Below are positions 1-12,305 of a stretch of 64,000 nt of DNA, in pieces (positions within the stretch are counted from its first letter, which is position 1; each line of letters opens with the position of its first letter). Source of the stretch: Heliocidaris tuberculata. Taxonomy: Eukaryota > Echinodermata > Echinoidea > Camarodonta > Echinometridae. The DNA is taken from NCBI GenBank assembly GCA_025618425.1, contig CM046838.1:3027215-3091214 (forward strand), read 5' to 3'. The notes under the pieces are model-generated. The model saw only the letters and a program-made list of their open reading frames with translations, did not search any database and was not told where the DNA came from. Both the position numbers and the translations under genes were made by a program.

Positions 1-1229
1 GCGCTAATATTGTTGTAATTTGGTATTCTGAAAATTGTTTTAACGGGATATTATCTCTCTCAGGACCGCCTTTATATTGTCTTTGACATGCCCATTTTCT
101 GACACTTTACCAATCAAGATGGATTTTATATAGGTAGGTACGGTCAGCACCCCTTAATTCAAACATAAGGATGCGCTTTGCGCGTATATCAATTTCGGGC
201 GTAGTTATCATGGTCATTAATTTACGCGTTTTATAATGCGCCATGCGCTATTGGACTGCAATTAGTTCACAAAATGGCTCACACTTTTCTGCTCAAACCA
301 AATCACATACTGATGTAAAATCATCGAATCCCATCTGCAATTTCTTCAAAGTGTCTCCTCTATGAGATCTTGAATCACACACAGTCTCCATCTTGTTATT
401 AGAACATGTACTGTCTGATTCTGAGCTAGAACAAATACCGACATCATGAGATACAACAGCTAGAAGCTGTTGTAAGTTTTGTTGTAATTATGTAGGTGGA
501 TCCAGTGTCCGAACACTTTTCAGAAAATCAACGATAGCAAAAAAAATATCAAACGAATATCTGTCAAACTTACATAATGAATGCTCAAAGTCCTACAGAA
601 AAAGAGGTTGATGGAATTTTATAAAGACAACGTAGATTTAATACGATATTCCCTTCCGAGTGAACCCCTTCCCAACGCGGCGTTTTGGTCCCTTGAAAAA
701 GGTACTGTATTTCCGAACGTGTTAAACCTATGGGAAAAAGACACAACCTTTGTTTCAATAGTGTGGTTGTCATACGTAATACACGCGTATGAAAACCCCA
801 TTTTAGGCGCTTAACTGTACACGTTCGGTAATACAATCTGTTCGGAATTACAATCCTTGACTCTACCATGGAAGATAAGATACAACAAACGATAAAATAG
901 TTTTCAGAATACAAATTATCTCATGATATTATATTCAGCTGCGCACATATGTAAATTAGGATCATGCGCAGAATGAACAAAGATACAACAAACGTTACGA
1001 CAAAAGTTACAAAATAAGTTACAACAATTTTCAGAATAGGCCTACTAATTTTGTTATAATGATGTAGATACAACAATATTAGATATAAACTAATAAAACA
1101 GTTGTCAGAATACTGGCCCAGGTCACCATGTTCAGAGCATTTCCTTGATCTTTCTCATTACACATAACCATGATAACAGACGCCATTTATTGAAATATCA
1201 TTTTCGTGTTCGGTTCTTAGCTCGAAGAG
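1..1229. other. AT-rich non-coding DNA with degenerate repeats
   Basis: No supported gene. TTCTGAAAATTGTT near 27-40 recurs inverted near 1023-1037 (AACAATTTTCAGAATAG), with a related copy near 898-910. This may be a decayed inverted-repeat element of about 1 kb, but the evidence is weak. Confidence 0.4.
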
Positions 1230-1727
1230 TTAAAGGGGGTACCCAATGCTGAAACAATATTAGTTCATTTAAAAGATCATGATTTTATTAGCAGAAAATT
1301 ATCTGCCTTAAGTTTTTTAAAAATTCGTGTTGCCAGAAAATCCCCGAAATATGGTAAGATTTCAGGATATTTTGGCCCCTCAGCTGTGTCCCAATTTCAG
1401 CTTGGTAACCACAATGACGTCAAAGTGGTTACCCAGGTTCGCGTATTGCAGATGTGTTGCGCGCTAGACTGTACAAAATGCACTATATTCCTTGCGCGCA
1501 TTTTGCTAGAATTGCGCGACAAGGTAACCACTTTGACGTCATTGTGGTTACCTAGCTGAAATTGGGACACAGCTGAGGGGCCAAAATATCCTGAAATCTT
1601 ACCATATTTCGGGGATTTTCTGGCAACACGAATTTTAAAAAAAATTTAAGGCAGATGATTTTCTTCTAATAAAATCATGATCTTTTAAATGAACTAACAT
1701 CGTTTCAGCATTGGGTACCCCCTTTAA
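1230..1727. mobile_element. TTAA-flanked foldback MITE, about 500 bp
   Basis: TTAA at 1230-1233 and 1724-1727 bracket long inverted arms of about 205 bp (left 1234-1437, right 1521-1723) that start AGGGGGTACCCAATGCTGAA. About 80 bp of GC-richer loop lies between. No ORF. The TTAA flanks suggest a non-autonomous piggyBac- or Kolobok-type element. Confidence 0.8.
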
Positions 1728-1865
1728 GGCCATGAGCTCATTTGAAATTGGATTTTTAACGGATCATTTCATTCATAATCTGTTCCTAAAATTGTTTTTA
1801 GTTTCAATAAGATACCCGTTGGTGTAGTAGTAAATCATTGTTGGTGCATGGGCTAAGGTCATACT

Positions 1866-1870
<5 letters not shown>

Positions 1871-1911
<41 letters not shown>

Positions 1912-2025
1912 AATGGTATTATGCTTCTTCTTTGCAATATTCTTTGGTTCATTTAGTTCATGTAACATTTATCGATCAAAAAAAAAATATATCGGAGCTA
2001 TTTATGGGTGACGACATGTTTGTCC

Positions 2026-2084
<59 letters not shown>
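1871..2084. repeat. Poly(A) tract and (TA)n microsatellite
   Basis: Poly(A) of 48 at 1871-1918 and (TA)n from about 2029 to 2084, separated by AT-rich unique DNA. The poly(A) may be the tail of a decayed retroposon. Confidence 0.9.
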
Positions 2085-2085
<1 letters not shown>

Positions 2086-2243
2086 AAATTGTAAGGAAAT
2101 AACATATACAACAGCTTTGGCAACTCTCGTGGAAATAATTATAATTGTGAGAAATGAAATGAGAGAATAATGGTTGCGAGGCTTAATTCAAAGTTGCCCA
2201 GAGCTATCCTCCCTTTTTGAAATTTTTGCAAAGGTTGAAAAAA

Positions 2244-2315
2244 TGTCTTCGCCGGGAATCGAACCCGGGCCGTTGGCTTAGAACGCCAATGCCTTAACCA
2301 CTAGACCACGGAGAT
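2244..2315 (-). tRNA. tRNA-Arg (anticodon TCT), possibly decayed or SINE-related
   Basis: The minus strand shows an A-box (TGGTCTAGTGG), an anticodon stem TTGGC/GCCAA around a 7-nt loop with TCT, a perfect 5-bp T stem around TTCGATT with an intact B-box (GGTTCGATTCC), and a T6 run at 2243-2238 just past the discriminator base. Two of seven acceptor pairs are mismatched (1-72 A/C and 5-68 C/A), so it may be a pseudogene. Confidence 0.65.
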
Positions 2316-5300
2316 GGGCCAGTGATTTCGGCGACACCAGATGCAAGTGACCGAAAGATTGAAAAATCTTCAACCTCTTTAATTAATTCCTTTGTCGGGG
2401 GCAGGTGAGTTTTGAACAATGACAAGCCGCATGCCTCAGCTGGATCCAAGTGAATGCTTTGGGATATATATATTTAATTTTTATTTTTATTTTTTTTTAG
2501 GGGGGGGGGGTTCTCCCCCTGCCCCTCTCGAATCGACGCCCCTGTTTACAAAGGATGGGGGTTTGTGTGTTTGACTGTTTGTTAGTTTGTTTGTTTGTTT
2601 TGCTCTCGGGTCATGGGGCCCAACCCTCTTGGCTACGCCTACAGTTGAAGAAACCCTTTTCCTTATTCCTCCTTCATGTAGCTGAATGGTCATTAGAAAT
2701 GTCAACTTGTCACATTGGTTAGGTAAGGAGTACTTACTGTTAAAGGGCAGAATACTTTCATGAATTCTACACTATATAAATCAACAACATCATCATAATC
2801 ACCATCATCACCATCATCATGATGATCATGATGATGATGATGATCATCATCATCAATATCATCTCTGTCAATGTCAACATGTGCTTCGGAAAACAGTCAC
2901 TGGCGGTAATATGTGCAGTTAGGATTTGATTTCCCTGCATGTAATGTTGCCAGCGGGGAGCGAAATAGGATACAACACAAGCAGCACAGGTTGACGCCGA
3001 TGACAATCTGTGTAAGCGGCGTTTGGAGTGTTTTTGAAGACAAAAACACAATCTATACTGCAACAAAAAACGTCATTCCATTTATGAAATATATGTGTTG
3101 AACGTATTATATCTTTCATTGACACGGTGTAATGTCTTCAGTATAATGGTGTTTTGGGACTGGACTATCAAATTCAATCCTCGGATGTGTAGCTGATTAC
3201 CTGAACTAATGGATGGAACATTTTCCCTCAACATAACTTTGTTCTTCTGAAGGAAGGGGGGGGGGGGGAAGGGCGCTTTGGCTCACAGTATGCCTTCTGA
3301 GTCTGTGGAATTTACATCAATTTCAGTTATACTTTGCCTCATTAATCACTATCATTACTTTATTTTATATATCCGTGGAACCGCATGCCTTATGAGTCTG
3401 TGGAATTTACAGCGATTTCAATTATACTTTGCCTCATCAATCGCTAATAACCTTATTTTGTATATCTGTGGAAGATTGATATATGAATTAAATATCATTA
3501 TAATAGAGGTAGAGAAAAGTGGCCGTTTAATAATATCGTATACAAAGTTAGTATCAAAACAAGTTAACCCAGAAATGTTGATGTTTTACTATTATTCTCT
3601 GACTAGAAAATACTTGTCATTGGTGCTTTAGTGCTGAATGGGTAATCTTTTGAATAGGAATAAAAAATAATCTGAATAATCTGAGATCTGAATTTTAATG
3701 TAAAAATAGTGAATTTAAATTATTTTCAATCAAGCCTCTAAAGTCTTACTGAGTACTACTATTTCTCTTTGCTTTTTAAACTTTTAGGCTACTAAAAGTC
3801 AAACTGGTGGTAAGAGATCAATGCTATCATGAATAAGTTGTTCATTATAGTTTGTTTTAAACTATATAGTGAGGTGAGGTAGGTAAAACAGAATGGTAAA
3901 TGAAAATTGTCTTTACAGAACGTAGTTTTTTATAATCATTTGGTTCAAATCTCAGTTTGTCCAATGACCGTTTGGTCTGATAAGTTGGCCCCATATTCAG
4001 GTGTATTGCAGAATACAAAATGACATAATCAATACAAATGGGGCAAAAACAGGCTTTGATGACACCAGATTCATGTATGATGATATATTAACAAGTGCGA
4101 TATCAACGCTCAAACTTTAAATGCAGATTTTTTGGAGAGGTTAAGAAGATGAAACATTAAAAAAAAAAAAAAAAAAAACATTAAAAAACATTTTAATTAG
4201 GAATCCTTAACATGCAGTTTCTAGTAAAATTTGATATATTTAGTAAATTAAAAAGAAGAAAATCTTTAACCCTTATCAAATTACAGGATTAATGTGTCAC
4301 TGATTATCTCGTCGAAAAAAAGCCTATGACATCAGCGGTAAAAAAAAAGGTATAGTGTAAGTGTAAAATATTTAGTTTTGAAAGAGTATCCTTCTTTCAA
4401 AACACGGTGACTATTATTTCAAGACAAGCGTGCCATATATTCTCGGATGTGCTGGTTCCGCTGCACTGTAACCATTTCCCAGCGTTGAATACAACCTAGA
4501 AGATGATTTAATCAGACAATGGATGGCATTTAAACGGGAATTGGTAATAACTATAACCACAGTTTGAATTACTTATAAGGCTGTTAGTCATTCTGACAAA
4601 CAATAACCTACTGGTATGCGACTTAATTCGATGATAGCATCGTTCTCACTATTACATAACATTGCCAACAATAACCCATATCCTATTTCAAGAGTATCAC
4701 AGCACGATAGGCCGTGTTCGTAATGTATACAAAGTTGATGCCAATGTCACGAATTTTTACCCATAATTGTATTTTAATAGTCAGAATGCAAATTTCATAC
4801 ATTACGTGCTGTTAGGTCGAGTAAGCCATAATGTTTGGCTATTGGAGTACAATACAGATGAATATAATATCTCATTACTAGGCAAGCGTGTATGATTTGA
4901 CTGCATCTCAGAAATGGTATATTGTCAAAATGGTAATAATTGCATTCACAAATAACTTTAGGTCTACTTCTGGGGACCAAATACTGAAGTGCCGGTATGG
5001 TAGCTGTATAGCATCGGTTATTTTGAAGGTTAAGGGGTTCAATATGATTAAACATTCGTTTTTTCTGAGTCTTTCTGTTTGCAGCTATTAAATTTCCTCT
5101 CCTTATCATATAAGGATGCTTCCTAAGTTTTCATTATTTTAAATGAGAACATAAGATGTCCTGTAATCATTATCATATTAGTCGGCAATGATCAGATTAT
5201 GTAAAATGTAACATGATAGGCTATTTACAAAAAAAATGAAAAAAAAAAATGAAAAAGCTGAGAATACCTCTTCTGTTCACTGCTCTGGCATTTTGTTCAT

Positions 5301-6327
5301 AATATACATGTACCTTCAAACGATTAAAAAAAGTCACCACTTTGTTAAACATAAAATTTAACAAAGGAACCTAATGTATAGTCATACTTTCAAGGATTGA
5401 ATAGAATTACTCTCAGGTCATGCAGGTTTTTTTTAATCAAATGCAGGGCGACATAATAGTTTCATACTTATGTACACATTACCACTATCAATTGGAATTT
5501 TCTAGTTAAAAAATTATAGAGAATTTCAGAATTATTTAGACACGATCAGGCCTCATAAATCAAGGTAAAAGATACTATTTGGATAGGTATAGCAGTATAA
5601 ATATCATTATGTTTTATTTAGGATTTACAGTGCTTTGGCCATACATCAAAGTGTATAACTGGTAGACCGCAATCTGGAATGTAATATTAATCTCTATCTA
5701 ACAATGTTGATATGACATAGTTATTCATGCCTGGTAGTCAGCTCATTTTGTCTTTATGTCCAAAACGAATACCATACACGTATCACGCCTAGCTAACCAA
5801 TTTCCCGCCTTTATGAAGCTACTTCTAAAAATTCGTGAAGTTTTACTCATTAACATGACTCATACTCCTCCGTTTCCACTTTATTGTCAGGAAATGTATT
5901 ATTTAGAATTTACTGTGCAGTAGCTCTATTGCCAGCAGCCATACTTCCGAGTTCATAACTGGTAGACTATAATCTTTGCATGACTGTATAAAGTACAATG
6001 CGGTATCACATCATCAAGCTATGTTTAACCTAGCGGCAGACAACGCCCAAATTGCATATTTTTAGTTTGTAGATTTATACCTGATCATGCCGAAGATTAT
6101 CACCAATGTTTTAACATTGTAATTGTTCAAAACAGTATTTCATACGCATGATACGGTTGCTTCAGCCAAATGGGGTTGATTTAAAAAAAAATGTTATCTC
6201 GACTGGTTAAAGAATCCATAAATAGGTCAAGCACGATATTACGATATATACAGTATAGCAGCTTACTAACAAACTATCCAGAGGAGTTGGCCTAAAGTTG
6301 GATGTTAATGTTATTACCATTATTACC
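2316..6327. other. Upstream non-coding region of gene A
   Basis: No supported gene. It holds a CAT/ATG trinucleotide tract (2781-2862), a direct tandem repeat (next entry), short poly-G, poly-A and poly-T runs, and otherwise AT-rich unique DNA. The gene A promoter should lie in its last part. Confidence 0.5.
3288..3473 (+). repeat. Two-copy direct tandem repeat, about 95 bp unit
   Basis: Both copies contain GAGTCTGTGGAATTTACA and TATACTTTGCCTCAT at matching positions (3299 and 3394 onward), and are roughly 85% identical by eye. Confidence 0.75.
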
Positions 6328-6408
6328 ATGGCGTTCATTGTGAAGAGAACGACGAACGGTTATCAAGTGCTTAAAGCCATCGTCTTGCTATTCGTGTATT
6401 TTTCTTCT
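6328..6408 (+). CDS. Gene A exon 1: start codon and signal peptide
   Basis: Encodes 27 residues: a basic N-region (KRTTNGYQ) followed by the hydrophobic core VLKAIVLLFVYFSS. It ends in a GTAAGT donor in phase 0. The start is supported by its context and by the gene B exon at 33679-33759, which has the same length, phase and plan (RRYHVL before the core, against NGYQVL here). Confidence 0.8.
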
Positions 6409-6538
6409 GTAAGTACCTAATGCCATTTGTGGTGCCGATATATTAGAAAGGGTAAACATGGCGTAATTTAGGCCATTATTTTCTACCTCCTAAATCCGTA
6501 TAAATCATTTTCACCTCCTACTTGCATGTAAATCAAAC

Positions 6539-6569
<31 letters not shown>

Positions 6570-8091
6570 AAGAAGAAGAAAGATATAAAGAATATAGGTT
6601 ATCTCTATAAGGAAAAACAACAAATACATAGGAAACACAAGGTAAGATTATTTTTAACAAATTATTCTTTACAATATCAGTACAAATTCTCACTTTACGG
6701 CACGAAATAGAGATGTAGTCTTACGTAATGGTAAGGTAACTATAACCTAAAGCGAAGTCACGTGTACACAAAATGTCTTTTCTACAGGCACTTAATATGT
6801 TGAATATAATGAAAACAGGGAAACATTATTGTAATCAAGGTTCTTCTATTGTGGTAATTTTACAGCATGGACAAGGAATTGAGTCTATCAGTATTGACGA
6901 GAATACTCCAACCTACATCAGCATTTCTTGGGATGTAGAAGCAGGGTCATCATGGGAGTACTACACAGTGGATGTTGTCAAAGCATCCGGGAGAAGTGTA
7001 AACAGCTATCCAACCAACACTACCGACATGTCTCAGCTGATCACGGGACTCCGACCTGTTGATGAATACACAATAACTGTCATTCCATGGACGAGTGAGG
7101 GCAGTGGAGATTCCTTGAATACAACAGTCACTACGGGTAATCGATGTAGCCACAAAGAGGATAATAATGGTTCTTGTGGTTGTTCACTATCGAATTGATA
7201 TTATACAACGAATATAATTCATTATGATTATAGGTATAAAACTAATGATTTGATGAGATAGTTCTCATTGAAAACACTTCATCGATTTGTCAATACTTGT
7301 ATCCTCAAATTAAGCCTAGATCTGTTTATACAGTGATTCGTTCTCACCCAATGTTGCATTATGAACGTTTCGAATGCGATCAACATTCGGGTCAGACATA
7401 TGGAAGTAATTTTTTTCGGATATTTTTTGTCTCTCTTCTACAGAGGCTATATCAGAGGGAGAGATATTGGCGTCTGAAGTTACGTCATCATCAGCCTTTA
7501 TCCAGTGGAGGAATTATGAAACCGTGTTTGTCTACACTGTGTTGTATGAATCAAGGGATGTCAGTAAATCTTTACCAGGCATCTTCGAAGCTGAGGTTGA
7601 GCTGGCCTTACCACGTCCGGGAACTGTATTCAATGTGACTGTGCAAGGCGGTAATATGGGCCTGGCATCGACACAAATAAGAACTGGTAAGCTATGATAT
7701 GCATGTGCAACAATGACTTCTGTTTTTAAATATCATTATATTAAAAAAAAAATGAAGAAAAGAACATAAGATTGTGTTTTTAAAATCAATTTTCTATAAC
7801 ACGTTCGTTGAAAAACGAACGCCATGTTTAACCCACTTATACATGTAAAAGGTTATTTGAAATAACCTTGTACCCCTGCATAATTCTGCCTGTCTAAAAT
7901 AAAGTAGGTTTTGTGTGTATTCGCCGGGATTAGTCCAGGTTAGATATTACCTTAGGAAGGGGGAAATAATTGTATAAATCATAGGCGGATCCAGAGGGGG
8001 GGGGGTCGCGGGGGTCCGGACCCCCCCCCCTTTTTGGCGCCGGTTTTTTTTTTTTTTTTTTTTTTTTGTACCTGGCGCCGTCTTGCTTGGC

Positions 8092-8136
<45 letters not shown>

Positions 8137-8156
8137 TTGGCGCCGTCTTTCTTGGC

Positions 8157-8189
<33 letters not shown>

Positions 8190-10346
8190 TTTTTTTTAAC
8201 TTGGCGCCGTCTTTCTTGGCGTTTTTTTTTTTTTTTTTTTTTCCCAGAAATTCTGCCGACCTGATCATGCAAGATACTGCGTAGGCTCTATTCATTACCC
8301 ATATCCATTGTTTCATTCTCCGTCGCAAAGTAGGCCTAAGTACTGTACTGCCATGCCAGATCAGATATGCGGCGCGGCACGCATAGGTTTATGCATGCGA
8401 CTTTTGATCGTACGTACGCTGTCTTGCAACTATGCTTGCAACCCTCGAGGAAGCAGGCTGCACGCGGCATCATTCAACTTCAAGTCACTCATTCGAGGCA
8501 ACTCGTCATTCTAGTAATACCAAAGCACAAGTATCCATATAGGTAAATAATTTTTGCTTGGCCCAAATATATAAATGCAGCTCTGCTGCAGGTTAATTGA
8601 TAAAAACTTTCGGCGCTAGTGCAGTTGATTAAGTAGTGGGGACATGCATCCCCGCTGTGGCCGGGGCGCGGGCCGGGCGGGCAGTGGCGGCACCAAGGGG
8701 GGGGGGGGGGGCATGGGGGGCATTTGCCCCCCCCCCCCCAGTCAGAAGCTTTGTCCCCCCAGTTGCCCCCCCCCCAATAATTTTCGGAGTGAAAAAAAAT
8801 AAAAGGGTGGAAAATGAAAAAGAAAAGAAAAGGAAAGAAAAAAGTGAAAAAGGAATGGAGAAAAGAAGGAAAAAGAAAGAAAACGGAAACTTGGAAAGCA
8901 GTGGCGGCATCAAGGTGGGGGGGGGGCATGGGGCAAATTTGTTAGCTCAGCTCGTGTAAATATCCTCATTTTTGGGTAGTTTTATAGCCGAATAATTTCT
9001 GTACATTTCCACTATAATAGTGTCAAAATTTTTGTTCGCTCGCTTCGCTCGCTCGCAATACAGGCCTATAACTCCCACCACATAATCAGGCCGCGAGATG
9101 ATCAAATGTCCTCATATTGGGGTAGTTTTATAGCCAAATAATCATTTCTGTACATTTTCACCACAAAAAGTTTCAAAATTTTTGCCTGTTCGCAATGTAT
9201 AACTACCACCTTATTATCGGGCAGCAAGATGCTCAAATGTCCTCATATCTGGGTAGTTTCATAGCCGAATATAATTTCTGTACATTTTCACGACAAAAAG
9301 TGTTCGCAATAAATAACTACCACCTCATAATCGGGCAGCAAGATGCTCAAATGTCCTCATGCATATTGGGGTAGTTTTATAGCCGAATATGTAATTTTGT
9401 ACAATTTTGTACATTTTTACTACGAAAAATGTCAAAATTTTTGCTCGCTCGCTTCGCTCGCTCGCAGTATATAACTAACACCTCTTTATAATCGGGCAGT
9501 TCAGCTAGATGCTCAAAATGTCCTCATATCTGGGTAGGTTTATAGCCGAATATTCTGTACATTTTCACTACAAAAAGTGTCAATTTTTTTTTGTCCGCCC
9601 TTGCCCCCCCAACATTTTCTTTTGCCCCCCATTTGCCCCCCCCCCCCACTTTAAAAATCCTGGTGCCGCCACTGCGGGCGGGGCCCGTTCGCTCCGTTCG
9701 GCCGCGAAGAGAAAGCATGCCCCCACTACTAATTACTCAACTCACGGGTGGGCGCCTATGGCAAGCCATCGGGGTCTACTTACGTCTACTCACCACGCGT
9801 ACTTGATTTTCGATACACGTACCTATATTGACCAATCAGAAGCCAGTATTCAGTACGCGTACTGTTTTTGGTCATCACGTCACGTGTGTTTAAGGGTACG
9901 TGTACTTTACTTTTACAGACGTTACTGACCCCTTCGGCCATAAGTGGCCAAAGGGTTCAGAAGCGTCAGTTAATGTAACGTGTGCTTTGTCATTTAGGTA
10001 ACGTGTACTTTGACTAGTCATTACGTGACGTCTATACAATTACGTGTGCTCTGGTCGTTACGTGACGTCAGCTAAGAGTTAGTCTATTTCCAGGATTTTT
10101 TTTTTTTTTTTTTTTTTTTTTTGTCAATAAAGCAAACCATGTATGTTAATAATATTGTTCAATAAGGGAAGTATAGGGCTTGGCAGGGGCTCAGGGTGTT
10201 TAATATATTTCTGTTGGTGGCTGATTATTAAGTCGTCCTATAATTTTTTAGAGTAGTAGTAGTAGTAGGCCTACACTCTTTTTAGCAAACTAACAAAAAT
10301 CAAAGTAAAGTATAAACCGTGCGGAGTTGGTTTATTATTGTCATTT

Positions 10347-10387
<41 letters not shown>

Positions 10388-10452
10388 TTTTATTTCATTA
10401 TTATGATTGTTACTATCATAATTATCATCATCATTATAATTATTATTATTAG

Positions 10453-10489
<37 letters not shown>

Positions 10490-12194
10490 GTTATTATTAT
10501 TATTATCATTATTATTAATAATAATATTGTTTTATTGTCGTCATAAAAATTTGTCATAATAAAATTAATGTATAAAGTTTATTCATAAATACCATGTAAT
10601 GAGCGGAGGAAAGAGAAACAAGTTGATGACTTAGGAGAACTCCCCACATGTACAGCTCATGTTTACTATATAGCTGCATACAAAGTATACAAACTTCTAC
10701 TGCATGGACACTATTCACGCTCTTATCTTCCATCTGTTGTGCAATTAAGGGTCATGACCTCTGTGGACTCGTTGTCATGACCACTGGAAGGCCGCCTGTT
10801 TACCCAAGGATTAACCAGGGAATCATAGTTACATTAATACATTCCCATGCTATACCCAAGGAGTTATCTGCTATAATAAGTGTAACGAGACATCCTCGTC
10901 CTCCTCCCCCCTCCCCGGCGAAAAAATGTGAACCCCCTCCCCCCCCCCCCCAAAAAAAAAAAAAGAAGAAGAAGAAGAAGAAGAAGAAGAAGAAGAAGAA
11001 GAAGAAGAAGAAGAAGAAGGAGAAGAAGAAGAAGAAAATGTAGTGTAAAATAATGATGAGTAAATGATAAAACAAACGGTTTGTTTTCTTAACAATTAAA
11101 GAAAAAAATCTTCTTCATCGGTTGTTACACTCCTTGGCATTATATACTTGAACTTTGAAAAATCATAGAAGATTTGTAATCCATGTGGAGGCAGAGCTAG
11201 ATTCCACTAAATTTCGTCATAGGGCCTATAATAAGGCCGGGGGGGGGGGGGGGGTGTATCGGCTGTCAATGTCACACAGGCCTAATGAATATTCTAGTCG
11301 GAAAGGCGTTAGTGAAAAGACTGTTGATAAATTCAATGTATTCATTAAAACAATTATTTTTTTAAAGACTCAATGTTCGTACGTTATATAGAGAGGGGGC
11401 GGGGGGGGGGGGGTGTGACTGTTGCTGGGATGGAACAAGAACACACGCAAACAATTGTATGCCTATTATAAATTAAGAGAGATCATTTTCTCAATGAAGC
11501 AGTCTAATAAATAGTTACATGAAAGGGAAATTTCACCCTGGTATTTAGCTGATTTAAATAAAAGCAGAAAATATAATTTTTTAGTACTGCAGGGCAAATG
11601 GGATGGGCCCTTACAAGATACGTCACGGAGTCGGTTGCCAAGTTGTGTTTGATTGATTACAACTTTAAAAAATTAATAACATTCTCATTTCTTATCAGAT
11701 TTTACTCAAACTTTTATTGGTCTGTTATTTCAATTTTCCCCATTCCTTTAACATTATTAAAACAATGTAAGAAAGAAAAATGTATAAATGTATCTGAATT
11801 TTCACTTTTCAGTTTGAAATTCAGTGTTCAGTGAGGGCACTGGGATTTTAAAATTGCATAGTGGCAGGATGGGGGCATTATTAAAAGAGGAAGTGGGCAT
11901 AGCTCAATGGAAGTGATAAGGGGCATTTATAAGAAGGGGAAAGGGGGAGGGTACTTATGAACAAAACCGTCACTTATCAGACAAAAACAGGCTGAATCTA
12001 CTTGAAAATGTGGGGGTATTGTGCCCCCAGCCCCCTTGGGAGGGGGAGGGGGATGGAGAGGAGGGAGGCTGTCGTTGTGATACCGAGGGCTAATTGTGCT
12101 CGGGGGTAACTTTCCGGCGGGGGTAATTGTCCTTGTCTTAGATTCATCTCTCACCTCCCACGAAATTTTTGAGCTTAGAAATAATAATAATAAT

Positions 12195-12235
<41 letters not shown>

Positions 12236-12261
12236 TGATGATAATGATGATGATGATGATG

Positions 12262-12305
<44 letters not shown>

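Noticed and set aside
581..814. Open frame of 77 codons with an opposite-strand frame over the same bases
   Set aside because: No domain, no splice context, no codon pattern, and opposite-strand frames of similar length; treated as chance.
3278..3631. 117-codon open frame
   Set aside because: It runs through a two-copy tandem repeat and has no recognisable domain.
7297..7638. 113-codon open frame over gene A exon 3
   Set aside because: Out of frame with the conserved FN3-like class B exon; a shadow frame, as is the one at 43206-43442.
7930..8328. Lysine-rich open frame on the minus strand
   Set aside because: Produced by poly(T) blocks; low-complexity artefact.
8636..8959. Proline/glycine-rich open frames on both strands
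   Set aside because: Translation of G/C runs inside a hAT-like repeat.
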